Assembly (NCBI GenBank): GCA_001769925.1
Contig: MEPT01000074.1
Location: forward strand, 36,259-52,317
Source: Bdellovibrionales bacterium RBG_16_40_8
GTDB lineage: Bacteria; Bdellovibrionota; Bdellovibrionia; Bdellovibrionales; UBA1609
Direction: 5' to 3'
DNA: 16,059 nucleotides
The notes beneath the pieces were generated by a model. The model had not been told where the DNA came from. It ran no database searches and saw nothing but the letters and a program-made list of their open reading frames with translations. The position numbers and the translations under genes are program-made. Shown one piece after another: positions 7,068 to 14,560 of the stretch. Every line of letters begins with the position of its first letter. The stretch's first letter is position 1.

Positions 7068-7609
7068 TTTCTTTTGCGATCAAGCCGTCGACGAGACTTC
7101 GTTGATGCAATTTGATTTTGGTATGACTCTTTACCAAATAACTTAAGGGCCGCTTGATTGTACGACTTAGCCGCATCATCTTCGTTCTTAAAAAGACCAA
7201 GAGTTATTGAATGCCCATTATGTTTTATGGCTGCGCGCCAGCGCTTACGACTGGTTATATAGCTAACACCTTTATAACGAGAGGTGCCGTAGTTGCGACT
7301 AGGTGGCAATATGCGCTGTCTTTCTTGCATGGTACATACCACAAGATTTTCTTTACGATAGTCTAACCCCTCCATAAAGCGTCTTGGATAAACCATTTTA
7401 CCTTTTACTGGCTTCATCAGAAATTGCCCAAGTGAGATCTGACGGTTGCGATCACGATTATCAATAATATTTGTAACCACTTTTTGGCGCCCAGATTCTT
7501 TGGTTAAAATACGCCACGTGTGTTTCATAACACGCGCGTAATCTTCTTTATCTATCTTTGCTTTAGAATTTGGGCGTACCGGCACTAAGCACCATGGTTT
7601 TTGTTTCAT
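7064..7609 (-). CDS. AP2-domain DNA-binding protein with a degenerate HNH-endonuclease N-terminus
   Basis: A 181-residue basic protein. Residues 110-165 form an AP2 DNA-binding domain: SRYKGVSYITSRKRWRAAI, LGLFKNEDDAAKSYNQAALKLFG. The N-terminal part follows the layout of phage or homing-type HNH-AP2 endonucleases: IDKEDYARVMKHTWRI (19-34), LGQFLMKP where an HR-containing segment is usual, then VYPRRF where the catalytic 'DHING' segment should be, and a retained RKENLVVCT (85-93). The metal-binding histidines are absent, so nuclease activity is probably lost and a DNA-binding role remains; that is inference. The C-terminus is a basic tail (KSRRRLDRKRK). Its start overlaps the hppA stop (ATGA) and its own stop overlaps the QEGLA gene's ATG, so it is embedded in that operon. 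Such domains usually belong to mobile elements, suggesting a captured, domesticated gene. Confidence 0.83.
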   Translation of the reverse strand: MKQKPWCLVPVRPNSKAKIDKEDYARVMKHTWRILTKESGRQKVVTNIIDNRDRNRQISLGQFLMKPVKGKMVYPRRFMEGLDYRKENLVVCTMQERQRILPPSRNYGTSRYKGVSYITSRKRWRAAIKHNGHSITLGLFKNEDDAAKSYNQAALKLFGKESYQNQIASTKSRRRLDRKRK

Positions 7610-10059
7610 GTGGTAGCTTTGCTTCTAGCGCCTGTAACTTCTTCTTGCGTAGTGTTGGCACTAATACGCATGCCGTAAAACGAACGCCATACAAAAAATA
7701 GACCCACAATAAATAAAACAATACCAATCAAAAGAGCATTCTCTTTGGCTGAGTGGGCTATTTCAACAGCTAAAAGACCAAATAGAGTTGTGAATTTTAT
7801 AATCGGGTTCAGTGCTACCGATGATGTATCTTTGAATGGGTCACCCACCGTATCGCCAACAATAGTTGCCGCATGAAGGGGTGTGCCTTTTTCGCGAAGA
7901 TCAACTTCGACAACTTTTTTGGCGTTATCCCATGCGCCACCAGCATTAGCCATAAACATAGCTTGATAAAGACCAAATACCGCTATCGAAATTAAATAGC
8001 TGGCAAAAAATGTCGCGTCAAAACAAGCAAAGGCTAGCGTGAAGGTAAAAATCACTGCAAAAATATTTACCATTCCGTTTTGTGCGTAGCGAGTACATAT
8101 ATGAACCACTTCTTTCGATGATTCAAGAGATGCCTTTTCTGACGAATCTAAACGAATGTGTGCCTTAATATACTCAACCGCACGATAGGCACCAGCCGTC
8201 ACCGCTTGAATCGATGCTCCGGTAAACCAGTAGATCACAGCACCACCTGTAATCAAGCCCAGCAACACACGAGGATCCATTAAATCTAGCTTAATCTGCA
8301 TAAGTAAAATAATTGAAAAAATCATCGTGGTTGCACCAATAACCGCAGTGCCGATAAGCACTGGTTTTGCAGTAGCCTTAAAGGTGTTACCGGCAGAATC
8401 ATTTTCTTCAAGATACTCTTTACCTTTTTTAAAATCAGGGGTGAAACCAAACTCTTTTTGTATACTGGCCACCGCTGACTTATCTTGTTCGATCTGCGAA
8501 AGTTCGAATATTGATTGGGCATTATCGGTAACGGGACCATAACTATCGACAGCTATTGTTACTGGGCCCATACCCAAAAATCCGAAAGCTACAAGACCAA
8601 ACGCAAATACTGCGGGATAGGCCATAAACGCATCAAGCCCCAGCTGACTTGTAAAATAGGCTATAAGCATAAGTCCCACTATTGTCATACCCTTCCAAAA
8701 AGCAGAAAAATTACCGGCCACTAAACCTGATAATATAGTAAGCGAGGCACCGCCTTCGCGCGATGCTGCCACAATTTCACTTACGTGAATAGATTTTGCT
8801 GATGTAAAAATCTTTGTAAGTTCTGGTATTACTGCCGCTGCTATTGTGCCGCAGCTTATGATGGTAGACAACTTCCACCAAAGATCGCCTAAATCTGCGA
8901 GGAGAAGATTACTTACGGCGTAAGTAACAATAATAGAAACAATAGAGGTCAACCATACGAGCGTAGTTAGCGGAGCCTCGAAATCAAAATGATCAACTTT
9001 ACCGTACATCGACTTAGAGATCATGCCGTTTATCCAATAAGACCCAATAGAGGTTACAACCATAAGTGCACGCATAGCGAAAATCCAAACTATAAATTTA
9101 GCCTGTAAAATCTCACCGCCAGCAGTGAGAGAGAGCGTTCCTGACGTGTTATGGCTCATGCCAACTGCCAGTATAATAAAACTTATTAACGCAACACCAG
9201 TCACACCATAAGTTTCAAACCCGTCAGCTGTCGGGCCAACTGAATCGCCGGCGTTATCACCGGTACAATCAGCAATTACGCCTGGGTTTCTTGCATCATC
9301 TTCTTTAATATTAAAGACAATTTTCATAAGGTCAGAGGCAATGTCAGCTATTTTTGTGAAAATACCGCCACAAATACGTAGAGCAGAAGCGCCAAGAGAT
9401 TCGCCTATAGCAAAACCCACAAAGCAGGCTCCGGCATTTTCTTTAGAAACTAGTAGCAAAATAGCAATCATCATAACAAGTTCAACACAGATAAGAAGTA
9501 CCCCTATAGACATTCCTGATTGAAGCGGTATCGACATAACACTAAATGGTTTGCCTGCAAGTGAAGCAAAAGCCGTACGACTGTTGGCGTAGGTATTAAT
9601 ACGAATACCAAACCAAGCTACGCCATAGGAGCCAAGAATGCCCAATATAGACCAAAATAAAATAAGTAAAACCTTACCGATAGCCATGCTTTGCAAAAAT
9701 GCAAAATAATAAACAATACAAGCACCGATTAAGCATTCAAGCACGATAAGAAATTTGCCTTGAGTAATCATATACGTTTTGCAGGTCTCGTATATAAGGT
9801 TAGATACTTCACTCATTGATTTATAAACTGGTAAAGCGCGAACTCGAGTAAATTCAATTAGCCCAAAGATGGCTCCGGCCAGCGCTATAAAAATTGATAA
9901 TTTTAATATTGAAGTTCCGGTAACGTCTGAGCCAAAAACATGAAATGTTGCGTTTAGATCTGGTAATACCAAATCGGCTTCGCCTGCGTAGGCTATGCTT
10001 GTGAATATAGAACCTAAAACAAAAGTACCGAGAATACTGGCAAAGACTTTTGTAAACAT
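7606..10059 (-). CDS. hppA: Membrane-bound ion-translocating pyrophosphatase
   Basis: Hydrolyses pyrophosphate and uses the energy to pump H+ (or Na+) across the inner membrane. The 817 residues have about 16 hydrophobic segments and exceed the common 670-770. Residues 1-25 look like a signal peptide (ends SIAYA|GEAD). The substrate site is intact: GGIFTKIAD (231-239), EDDARNP (253-259), and IADCTGDNAGDSVGPTADGFETY (262-284) with its Asp-rich Mg-PPi ligands. The C-terminal site is NAGGAWDNAKK (705-715) and GDTVGDPFKDTS (735-746). In the GNTFKAT segment (558-564) the K/A position is Lys (K561), the signature of K+-independent enzymes. The loop before it, about 525-555, is longer than usual. 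It is the first gene of an hppA-AP2-QEGLA operon. The ATG is preceded by AAGGA. Confidence 0.95.
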   Translation of the reverse strand: MFTKVFASILGTFVLGSIFTSIAYAGEADLVLPDLNATFHVFGSDVTGTSILKLSIFIALAGAIFGLIEFTRVRALPVYKSMSEVSNLIYETCKTYMITQGKFLIVLECLIGACIVYYFAFLQSMAIGKVLLILFWSILGILGSYGVAWFGIRINTYANSRTAFASLAGKPFSVMSIPLQSGMSIGVLLICVELVMMIAILLLVSKENAGACFVGFAIGESLGASALRICGGIFTKIADIASDLMKIVFNIKEDDARNPGVIADCTGDNAGDSVGPTADGFETYGVTGVALISFIILAVGMSHNTSGTLSLTAGGEILQAKFIVWIFAMRALMVVTSIGSYWINGMISKSMYGKVDHFDFEAPLTTLVWLTSIVSIIVTYAVSNLLLADLGDLWWKLSTIISCGTIAAAVIPELTKIFTSAKSIHVSEIVAASREGGASLTILSGLVAGNFSAFWKGMTIVGLMLIAYFTSQLGLDAFMAYPAVFAFGLVAFGFLGMGPVTIAVDSYGPVTDNAQSIFELSQIEQDKSAVASIQKEFGFTPDFKKGKEYLEENDSAGNTFKATAKPVLIGTAVIGATTMIFSIILLMQIKLDLMDPRVLLGLITGGAVIYWFTGASIQAVTAGAYRAVEYIKAHIRLDSSEKASLESSKEVVHICTRYAQNGMVNIFAVIFTFTLAFACFDATFFASYLISIAVFGLYQAMFMANAGGAWDNAKKVVEVDLREKGTPLHAATIVGDTVGDPFKDTSSVALNPIIKFTTLFGLLAVEIAHSAKENALLIGIVLFIVGLFFVWRSFYGMRISANTTQEEVTGARSKATT

Positions 10060-10106
10060 GCAGTTATCCTTTTTTGTATAAGCTGTTAGTATTATTTGCG
10101 GAATGA

Positions 10107-10135
10107 GGATTAACGAAGAGCGTTGGACGAGTCAA
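10107..10135 (-). promoter_or_regulatory. Tentative promoter upstream of hppA
   Basis: On the minus strand TTGACT (10130-10135) is a 5/6 match to a -35 box. After a 17-base spacer comes TAATCC (10107-10112), a poor -10 box. It lies in the 144-bp gap between the membrane-anchored protein gene and hppA. The gap contains no obvious terminator, so hppA could also receive transcription from pepA. Confidence 0.25.
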
Positions 10136-10203
10136 CTCTTGAGTAACGAACTTGTTGGCCTCTTGAGAAATTAACGTGACGCGCTACCGGTCATAATAAA
10201 ATT

Positions 10204-10803
10204 TTATTGCCACTTAAGAGAAGGCAACTGGCCGAGAACACGCCTTATATCGTCGCTATCGGCCCGAATCGCCTCAGCGCTTGGGCTTGTAATTTTAACC
10301 TCTTGTAAAACCCATACTCGAGGCCACGAATCGCTAATGTTGCGAAACGACACTTTAATTGCAGCATTATCAAGGCCTACAAGCTCAGTGTCGTGAACCG
10401 CAAGAGGTAAAATTTTCGCGTACGGAATCATTATTGGAGCAATTAGGTTGGTGTCATCAGCCGTTAGGCATGGGCCGCCCACAATCATTTGTGGAGGATC
10501 GCCACTAACGGCCATATCGCCGGCGTAAAAAGTCATCTCAATTTCGTTATATATTTCACAGGCGTCGACTAATTGTCCAATATCGTTACGCAATCTGAAG
10601 TTACCTAGCCCAATACCTGAAGCCCCGCCCCCCAATATGACCTTTACTCTATTAATTAAATTGTCTTGTTCTATATCAATAGCCGCTGGAGCTCTACCTT
10701 CTGACAAGTCTACAAGATTATAACCAGCACGAAACGCTAAGGCGCAAAAAATAATAAAACTCATTGCGAGAATAACGGCTTTCACCTTGTTTTGCTCGAA
10801 CAT
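10204..10803 (-). CDS. Membrane-anchored protein of unknown function
   Basis: A 199-residue protein I do not recognise. Residues 1-7 are polar/basic, followed by one hydrophobic helix (about 8-26, VKAVILAMSFIIFCALAF), so it is probably a single-pass inner-membrane protein with the rest in the periplasm; a non-cleaved signal anchor fits better than a signal peptide because no good cleavage site follows. The outer part has a Gly-rich turn (ILGGGASGIGLGNF, about 56-69), two cysteines (ACEIY and GPCLTADD) that could pair, and a beta-rich end with aromatic residues (SWPRVWVLQEVKI), which might be a small beta-sandwich. It begins 19 bp after the pepA stop on the same strand, so the two are likely co-transcribed. 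A gagaaag ribosome site precedes the ATG. Confidence 0.6.
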   Translation of the reverse strand: MFEQNKVKAVILAMSFIIFCALAFRAGYNLVDLSEGRAPAAIDIEQDNLINRVKVILGGGASGIGLGNFRLRNDIGQLVDACEIYNEIEMTFYAGDMAVSGDPPQMIVGGPCLTADDTNLIAPIMIPYAKILPLAVHDTELVGLDNAAIKVSFRNISDSWPRVWVLQEVKITSPSAEAIRADSDDIRRVLGQLPSLKWQ

Positions 10804-10822
10804 GCTTTCTCATCGGCAAACA

Positions 10823-12367
10823 TTATGCATAAAGTTTAGCAAGCTCGACAAAGGTACGAATTATAGCCCCAGACGCACCTTTTTTCGGGCAATAATTTAA
10901 ACGATTGCCCACATGCCACGCAGTGCCTGCGATATCAAAATGGGCCCATGGTATACCCTTTTCAACAAACTGTTCTAAAAATGCGGCGGCAGTAGAAGCT
11001 CCGGCCCCTTTGAATGAAGATATGTTATTTAAGTCAGCGTACGTACCTTTCATGTCTTCTACAAAATTGTCGTTAATTGGCATATGCCACACGGCCTCTC
11101 CAGATTTTTCTGCGGCTTGTGAAATTTTTTGGCGAATTTTTTTATCGCGGGTGAAACAACCGGTATAACTATTGCCTAGCGCAACAACACAAGCTCCCGT
11201 TAATGTAGCCGCATCAAATATAACTGCCGGTTTTTGTTCAGAAGCATAAGAAAGTGCATCCATTAAAATAAGTCGACCCTCAGCATCGGTATTATCGACT
11301 TCAACTGTTTTACCGTTTCGCGCGACAAGAATATCGCCAGGCTTGTTAGCAAGCGGACCAGGCATATTTTCTGTAGAAGGTACATACCCTATAACATTGA
11401 TTTTTAGTTTCAGCTTTGCGATAGCTAGAATTGCGCCAATAACATTGGCTCCACCACATTTATCAAACTTCATTTCCTCCATACTATTTGAGGGCTTAAT
11501 GCTTATGCCACCTGAGTCAAACGTAAGCCCCTTGCCCACAAAACAAACGGGTTTTTTACTTTTAGCGGCGCCATTGTACTCAAGAATAATAAACCTGGGG
11601 TCAACTGCACTACCAAGTGAAACGCCCAGCAAACCGCCAAATCGTTCTTTTTTAATTTTTTCTTTGTTCCATACAGTGACTTTAAGTTTTGTCCCTTTAG
11701 CGGCCTCTTGCGCTTCGTGCGCCAATATCTCAGGAGTCATTAAATTGCCAGGAGTATCGCCGAGTTTACGCGAAAAATTCACGCACTCTGCAATAATTTG
11801 CCCAGCTTTTATACCGTCAGAAACACCGGCTTGTTTTGTCTTAGCAGAAAGTAAAAAATCAATAGAATCAACTTTGAAATCTGGCGCATTGTTTTCTGTA
11901 TCTTTTTTGTCTTTTGTCTTTTTCGTTTTATAAGAATCAAATTTATAGGCCGCTAGCAAAACTCCTTCAGTAAAGGCGCGCGCCACCTCGGTGGAGTTTT
12001 TAAACCCCTTAATAAGCCCATCAAACACAATTCCAGATGAGCGAGACTTGTTTGTTTTCATTAACTGATAAATTGTGGCGGCTATACGACGAACGTCCTC
12101 AAGATCTTTAAATTTTTCATCAAGACCAACTAGAAGTACGTTATTAAATTGCGCCTCTCCTGCGCCGCGTAAAAAAATCCCTTTTTTAAGGTCGCTAAAA
12201 GACATTCCCTCTACAAGCGCATTATCAAGCAGATCGGCAATGTGCGCTGTTGCCCCCATCGCCTCGGTTTTTTTACCTTTTTTATGAACAAATACGACTA
12301 AAGTCGAAATTTTATCTTTAATGTCTGCAATACGTTTTGCTTGGAGTTTTGTTTGAATTTGAATCAC
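10823..12367 (-). CDS. pepA: Leucyl aminopeptidase (M17 family, PepA type)
   Basis: A cytosolic two-metal aminopeptidase that removes N-terminal residues from peptides, finishing protein turnover; the E. coli relative also binds DNA at cer sites. The 514 residues have the standard two domains. The N-terminal domain (1-~180) is divergent with a Lys-rich insert (KTKKTKDKKD, 147-156). The catalytic domain carries VGKGLTFDSGG (277-287) and the family signature NTDAEGRL (359-366). By position against E. coli PepA, the metal ligands K279, D284, D302, D361 and E363 and the catalytic K291 and R365 are all present, so it should be active. The start codon is GTG at 12367 with an aagggg ribosome site. 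It is divergent from clpP across 144 bp and probably co-transcribed with the membrane-anchored gene that follows. Confidence 0.95.
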   Translation of the reverse strand: MIQIQTKLQAKRIADIKDKISTLVVFVHKKGKKTEAMGATAHIADLLDNALVEGMSFSDLKKGIFLRGAGEAQFNNVLLVGLDEKFKDLEDVRRIAATIYQLMKTNKSRSSGIVFDGLIKGFKNSTEVARAFTEGVLLAAYKFDSYKTKKTKDKKDTENNAPDFKVDSIDFLLSAKTKQAGVSDGIKAGQIIAECVNFSRKLGDTPGNLMTPEILAHEAQEAAKGTKLKVTVWNKEKIKKERFGGLLGVSLGSAVDPRFIILEYNGAAKSKKPVCFVGKGLTFDSGGISIKPSNSMEEMKFDKCGGANVIGAILAIAKLKLKINVIGYVPSTENMPGPLANKPGDILVARNGKTVEVDNTDAEGRLILMDALSYASEQKPAVIFDAATLTGACVVALGNSYTGCFTRDKKIRQKISQAAEKSGEAVWHMPINDNFVEDMKGTYADLNNISSFKGAGASTAAAFLEQFVEKGIPWAHFDIAGTAWHVGNRLNYCPKKGASGAIIRTFVELAKLYA

Positions 12368-12511
12368 TGTGGTACCCCTTTATAATTAAATTGTGAAAAA
12401 TCGCATAGCACATAGAGTCGAAATGATAAAGGCTTTTCGCTAACATCCCGAGAAGGGTATTGCCAATTAAGAAACAGGCCTCAGTATTGTGCTGTGGTGT
12501 GTATATTATAA

Positions 12512-13156
12512 ATGGGGGTTTATGTGGCAAAAGAAGGTCAGTTTGTTAATGCGCTCGTGCCTATTGTCATAGAACAGACCTCGCGGGGTGAGCGTAGTTA
12601 CGATATTTATTCAAGATTGTTAAAAGATCGTATTATTTTGCTTGGAACTCCCGTAACTGAAGATGTGGCTAATGTGCTTATTGCGCAAATGCTTTTTTTA
12701 GAGATGGAAAATCCAGAAAAGGACATTTCGCTTTACATTAACTCTCCTGGAGGGAGCGTCAGCGCTGGATTAGCTATTTATGACATCATGCAGTTTGTTA
12801 AATGTGATGTAAGTACTGTGTGTATCGGAATGGCCGCGAGTATGGGCGCGTTGTTACTCGCTGCAGGAAACAAAGGAAAAAGATATATTCTGCCAAATTC
12901 TCGCGTATTAATTCACCAGCCACTTATTGTGGGTCACGGTATTCAGGGGCAAGCAAGTGACATTGAAATTCATGCAAAAGAAATGATAAGAACTAAAAAT
13001 AAACTTACAGAAATCTTAGTAACACACACCGGGCAAAACTTTGATGTGATGACCAAAGCGACAGATCGTGATAACTACATGAGTGCTGAAGAGGCCAAAG
13101 AATTTGGTATTGTAGACGAAGTCGTCGCTAGCCGCCGAGCAAAAAACACGAAATGA
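12512..13156 (+). CDS. clpP: ClpP, proteolytic subunit of the ATP-dependent Clp protease
   Basis: Forms the tetradecameric serine-protease chamber used by ClpX. From the ATG at 12512 it is 214 residues. The GTG at 12524 is an equally good start (VAKEGQF), because the ggggg at 12514-12518 would then be its ribosome site at ideal spacing; the mature region from [20 protein letters not shown] is unaffected. Nucleophile S110 lies in GMAASMG and H135 in RVLIHQPL. By alignment with E. coli, the position of the triad Asp (within ERDTERD) is Ala here (KATDRD, A183), although an Asp sits two residues on (D185). The handle segment [13 protein letters not shown] is about three residues longer than in E. 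coli. clpX follows 17 bp downstream, so they form an operon. A weak promoter may exist at 12460-12488 (TTGCCA, 17 bases, agtatt). Confidence 0.96.
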   Translation: MGVYVAKEGQFVNALVPIVIEQTSRGERSYDIYSRLLKDRIILLGTPVTEDVANVLIAQMLFLEMENPEKDISLYINSPGGSVSAGLAIYDIMQFVKCDVSTVCIGMAASMGALLLAAGNKGKRYILPNSRVLIHQPLIVGHGIQGQASDIEIHAKEMIRTKNKLTEILVTHTGQNFDVMTKATDRDNYMSAEEAKEFGIVDEVVASRRAKNTK

Positions 13157-13173
13157 GAGGTTAGGGTTGTTTA

Positions 13174-14487
13174 ATGAATAAAAACATAGGATCTCCGGGA
13201 AATCTTTGTTGCAGTTTTTGCGGCAAAAGCCAGAAAGAAGTTAAAAAACTGATAGCTGGGCCGGGGGTATATATCTGCGACGAGTGTATCGATCTTTGCA
13301 ATGACATTATTGTTGAGGAGAAAGAACGCGAGGACACCGTTAAACATAACCTTAAAGTCCCGCGCCCTGTCGACATAAAAGCATTTTTAGAAGATTACGT
13401 TATTGGACAAGAAAGTGCTAAAAAGACCTTGGCCGTTGCAGTACACAATCATTACAAGCGAATTAACAATGCTAAAGTAAAAAAGAAAGACGATGTAGAA
13501 ATCGCTAAATCAAATATTCTTCTTATTGGTCCAACTGGGTCAGGCAAAACACTTTTAGCGCAAACAATAGCCAAGATTTTAAATGTTCCGTTTGCAATGT
13601 CAGACGCCACGGCACTCACTGAAGCTGGTTACGTAGGTGAAGACGTTGAAAACGTTGTGCTTAATCTTCTACAGGCTTCAGATTACGATGTTGAGCGCTG
13701 CCAAAAAGGCGTAATTTACATTGATGAAATTGACAAAATTTCGCGTAAATCTGAAAACCCATCAATCACTCGCGATGTAAGTGGCGAGGGCGTGCAGCAG
13801 GCGCTGTTAAAAATATTAGAGGGTACTGTGGCTAATCTGCCTCCGAAGGGCGGCAGAAAGCATCCACAACAAGAATTTATTCAAGTCAATACTTCTAATA
13901 TTCTTTTTATTCTGGGCGGGGCGTTTGTCGGCTTAGACAAAGTAATAGAAAATCGAATGACCAGCCGAAGTCTTGGCATTAACGCCGAAATTAAAACAAA
14001 ACATGAGAAAATGGCGGCTGGCGAAAATCTTCTAAAAAAAGTCGAGCCAGATGACCTAGTACGCTATGGTTTAATACCAGAATTTATTGGCCGCTTACCT
14101 GTTGTAGCAGTGCTAGACGCGCTTTCTGAAGATGTACTTGTTGATATACTTGTAAAACCAAAAAATGCACTTACAAAACAATATAAAAAACTATTAGAAT
14201 ATGAAAATTGTGAACTTAAATTCACCGATGAGGCCCTGCGAGCCATAGCCAGAGACGCGATCAAGCGAAATACTGGTGCTCGAGGCTTACGTAGTGTTAT
14301 CGAAAATGCCATGCTAGACGTCATGTACGAAATTCCTTCCAAGGGTAACGTAAAAGAATGTATAATCAATGAAGCGGTTATTCTCGGCAGAGAAAAGCCG
14401 CAGTTGGTTTACCGCACTGATCGTGAGATGGCACAGCAGACATCGGGCGCATCAGGATCGTCTAGCGATTCTGCAGAAAGCGCCTAG
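13174..14487 (+). CDS. clpX: ClpX, AAA+ unfoldase of ClpXP
   Basis: Recognises, unfolds and feeds tagged proteins into ClpP. It is 437 residues, slightly longer than the E. coli protein. The N-terminal zinc-binding domain has C13-x2-C16 and C35-x2-C38 for dimerisation and adaptor binding. The AAA+ module has Walker A GPTGSGKT (119-126), pore loop GYVG (152-155), Walker B IYIDEID (D184, E185), the RKH pore loop (228-230), an arginine in IGRLP (R307) and sensor-2 GARGLRS (368-374). All ATPase features are intact. The ClpP-docking loop, IGF in E. coli, reads LGI here (267-269), an unusual third residue. The C-terminal end is a Ser/Ala-rich tail. It lies in an operon after clpP and before lon, with a purine-rich aggttaggg ribosome site. 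Confidence 0.97.
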   Translation: MNKNIGSPGNLCCSFCGKSQKEVKKLIAGPGVYICDECIDLCNDIIVEEKEREDTVKHNLKVPRPVDIKAFLEDYVIGQESAKKTLAVAVHNHYKRINNAKVKKKDDVEIAKSNILLIGPTGSGKTLLAQTIAKILNVPFAMSDATALTEAGYVGEDVENVVLNLLQASDYDVERCQKGVIYIDEIDKISRKSENPSITRDVSGEGVQQALLKILEGTVANLPPKGGRKHPQQEFIQVNTSNILFILGGAFVGLDKVIENRMTSRSLGINAEIKTKHEKMAAGENLLKKVEPDDLVRYGLIPEFIGRLPVVAVLDALSEDVLVDILVKPKNALTKQYKKLLEYENCELKFTDEALRAIARDAIKRNTGARGLRSVIENAMLDVMYEIPSKGNVKECIINEAVILGREKPQLVYRTDREMAQQTSGASGSSSDSAESA

Positions 14488-14560
14488 AGCTGCATTCGCG
14501 ACTTTAAAGTGGTAGCCCACCAAAATTAATAGCTGACCAATTGTTGTGGAGGGAAAAGTC

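Noticed and set aside
10195..10208. Perfect 14-bp palindrome aataaaattttatt at the stop of the membrane-anchored protein gene.
   Set aside because: All A/T, so weak as a hairpin, with no T-run to make a terminator; likely chance in AT-rich DNA.
11343..11933. Long plus-strand frame (196 codons) opposite pepA, and similar frames opposite recA and hppA.
   Set aside because: They are mirror frames of strongly conserved genes, with no ribosome sites or recognisable domains.
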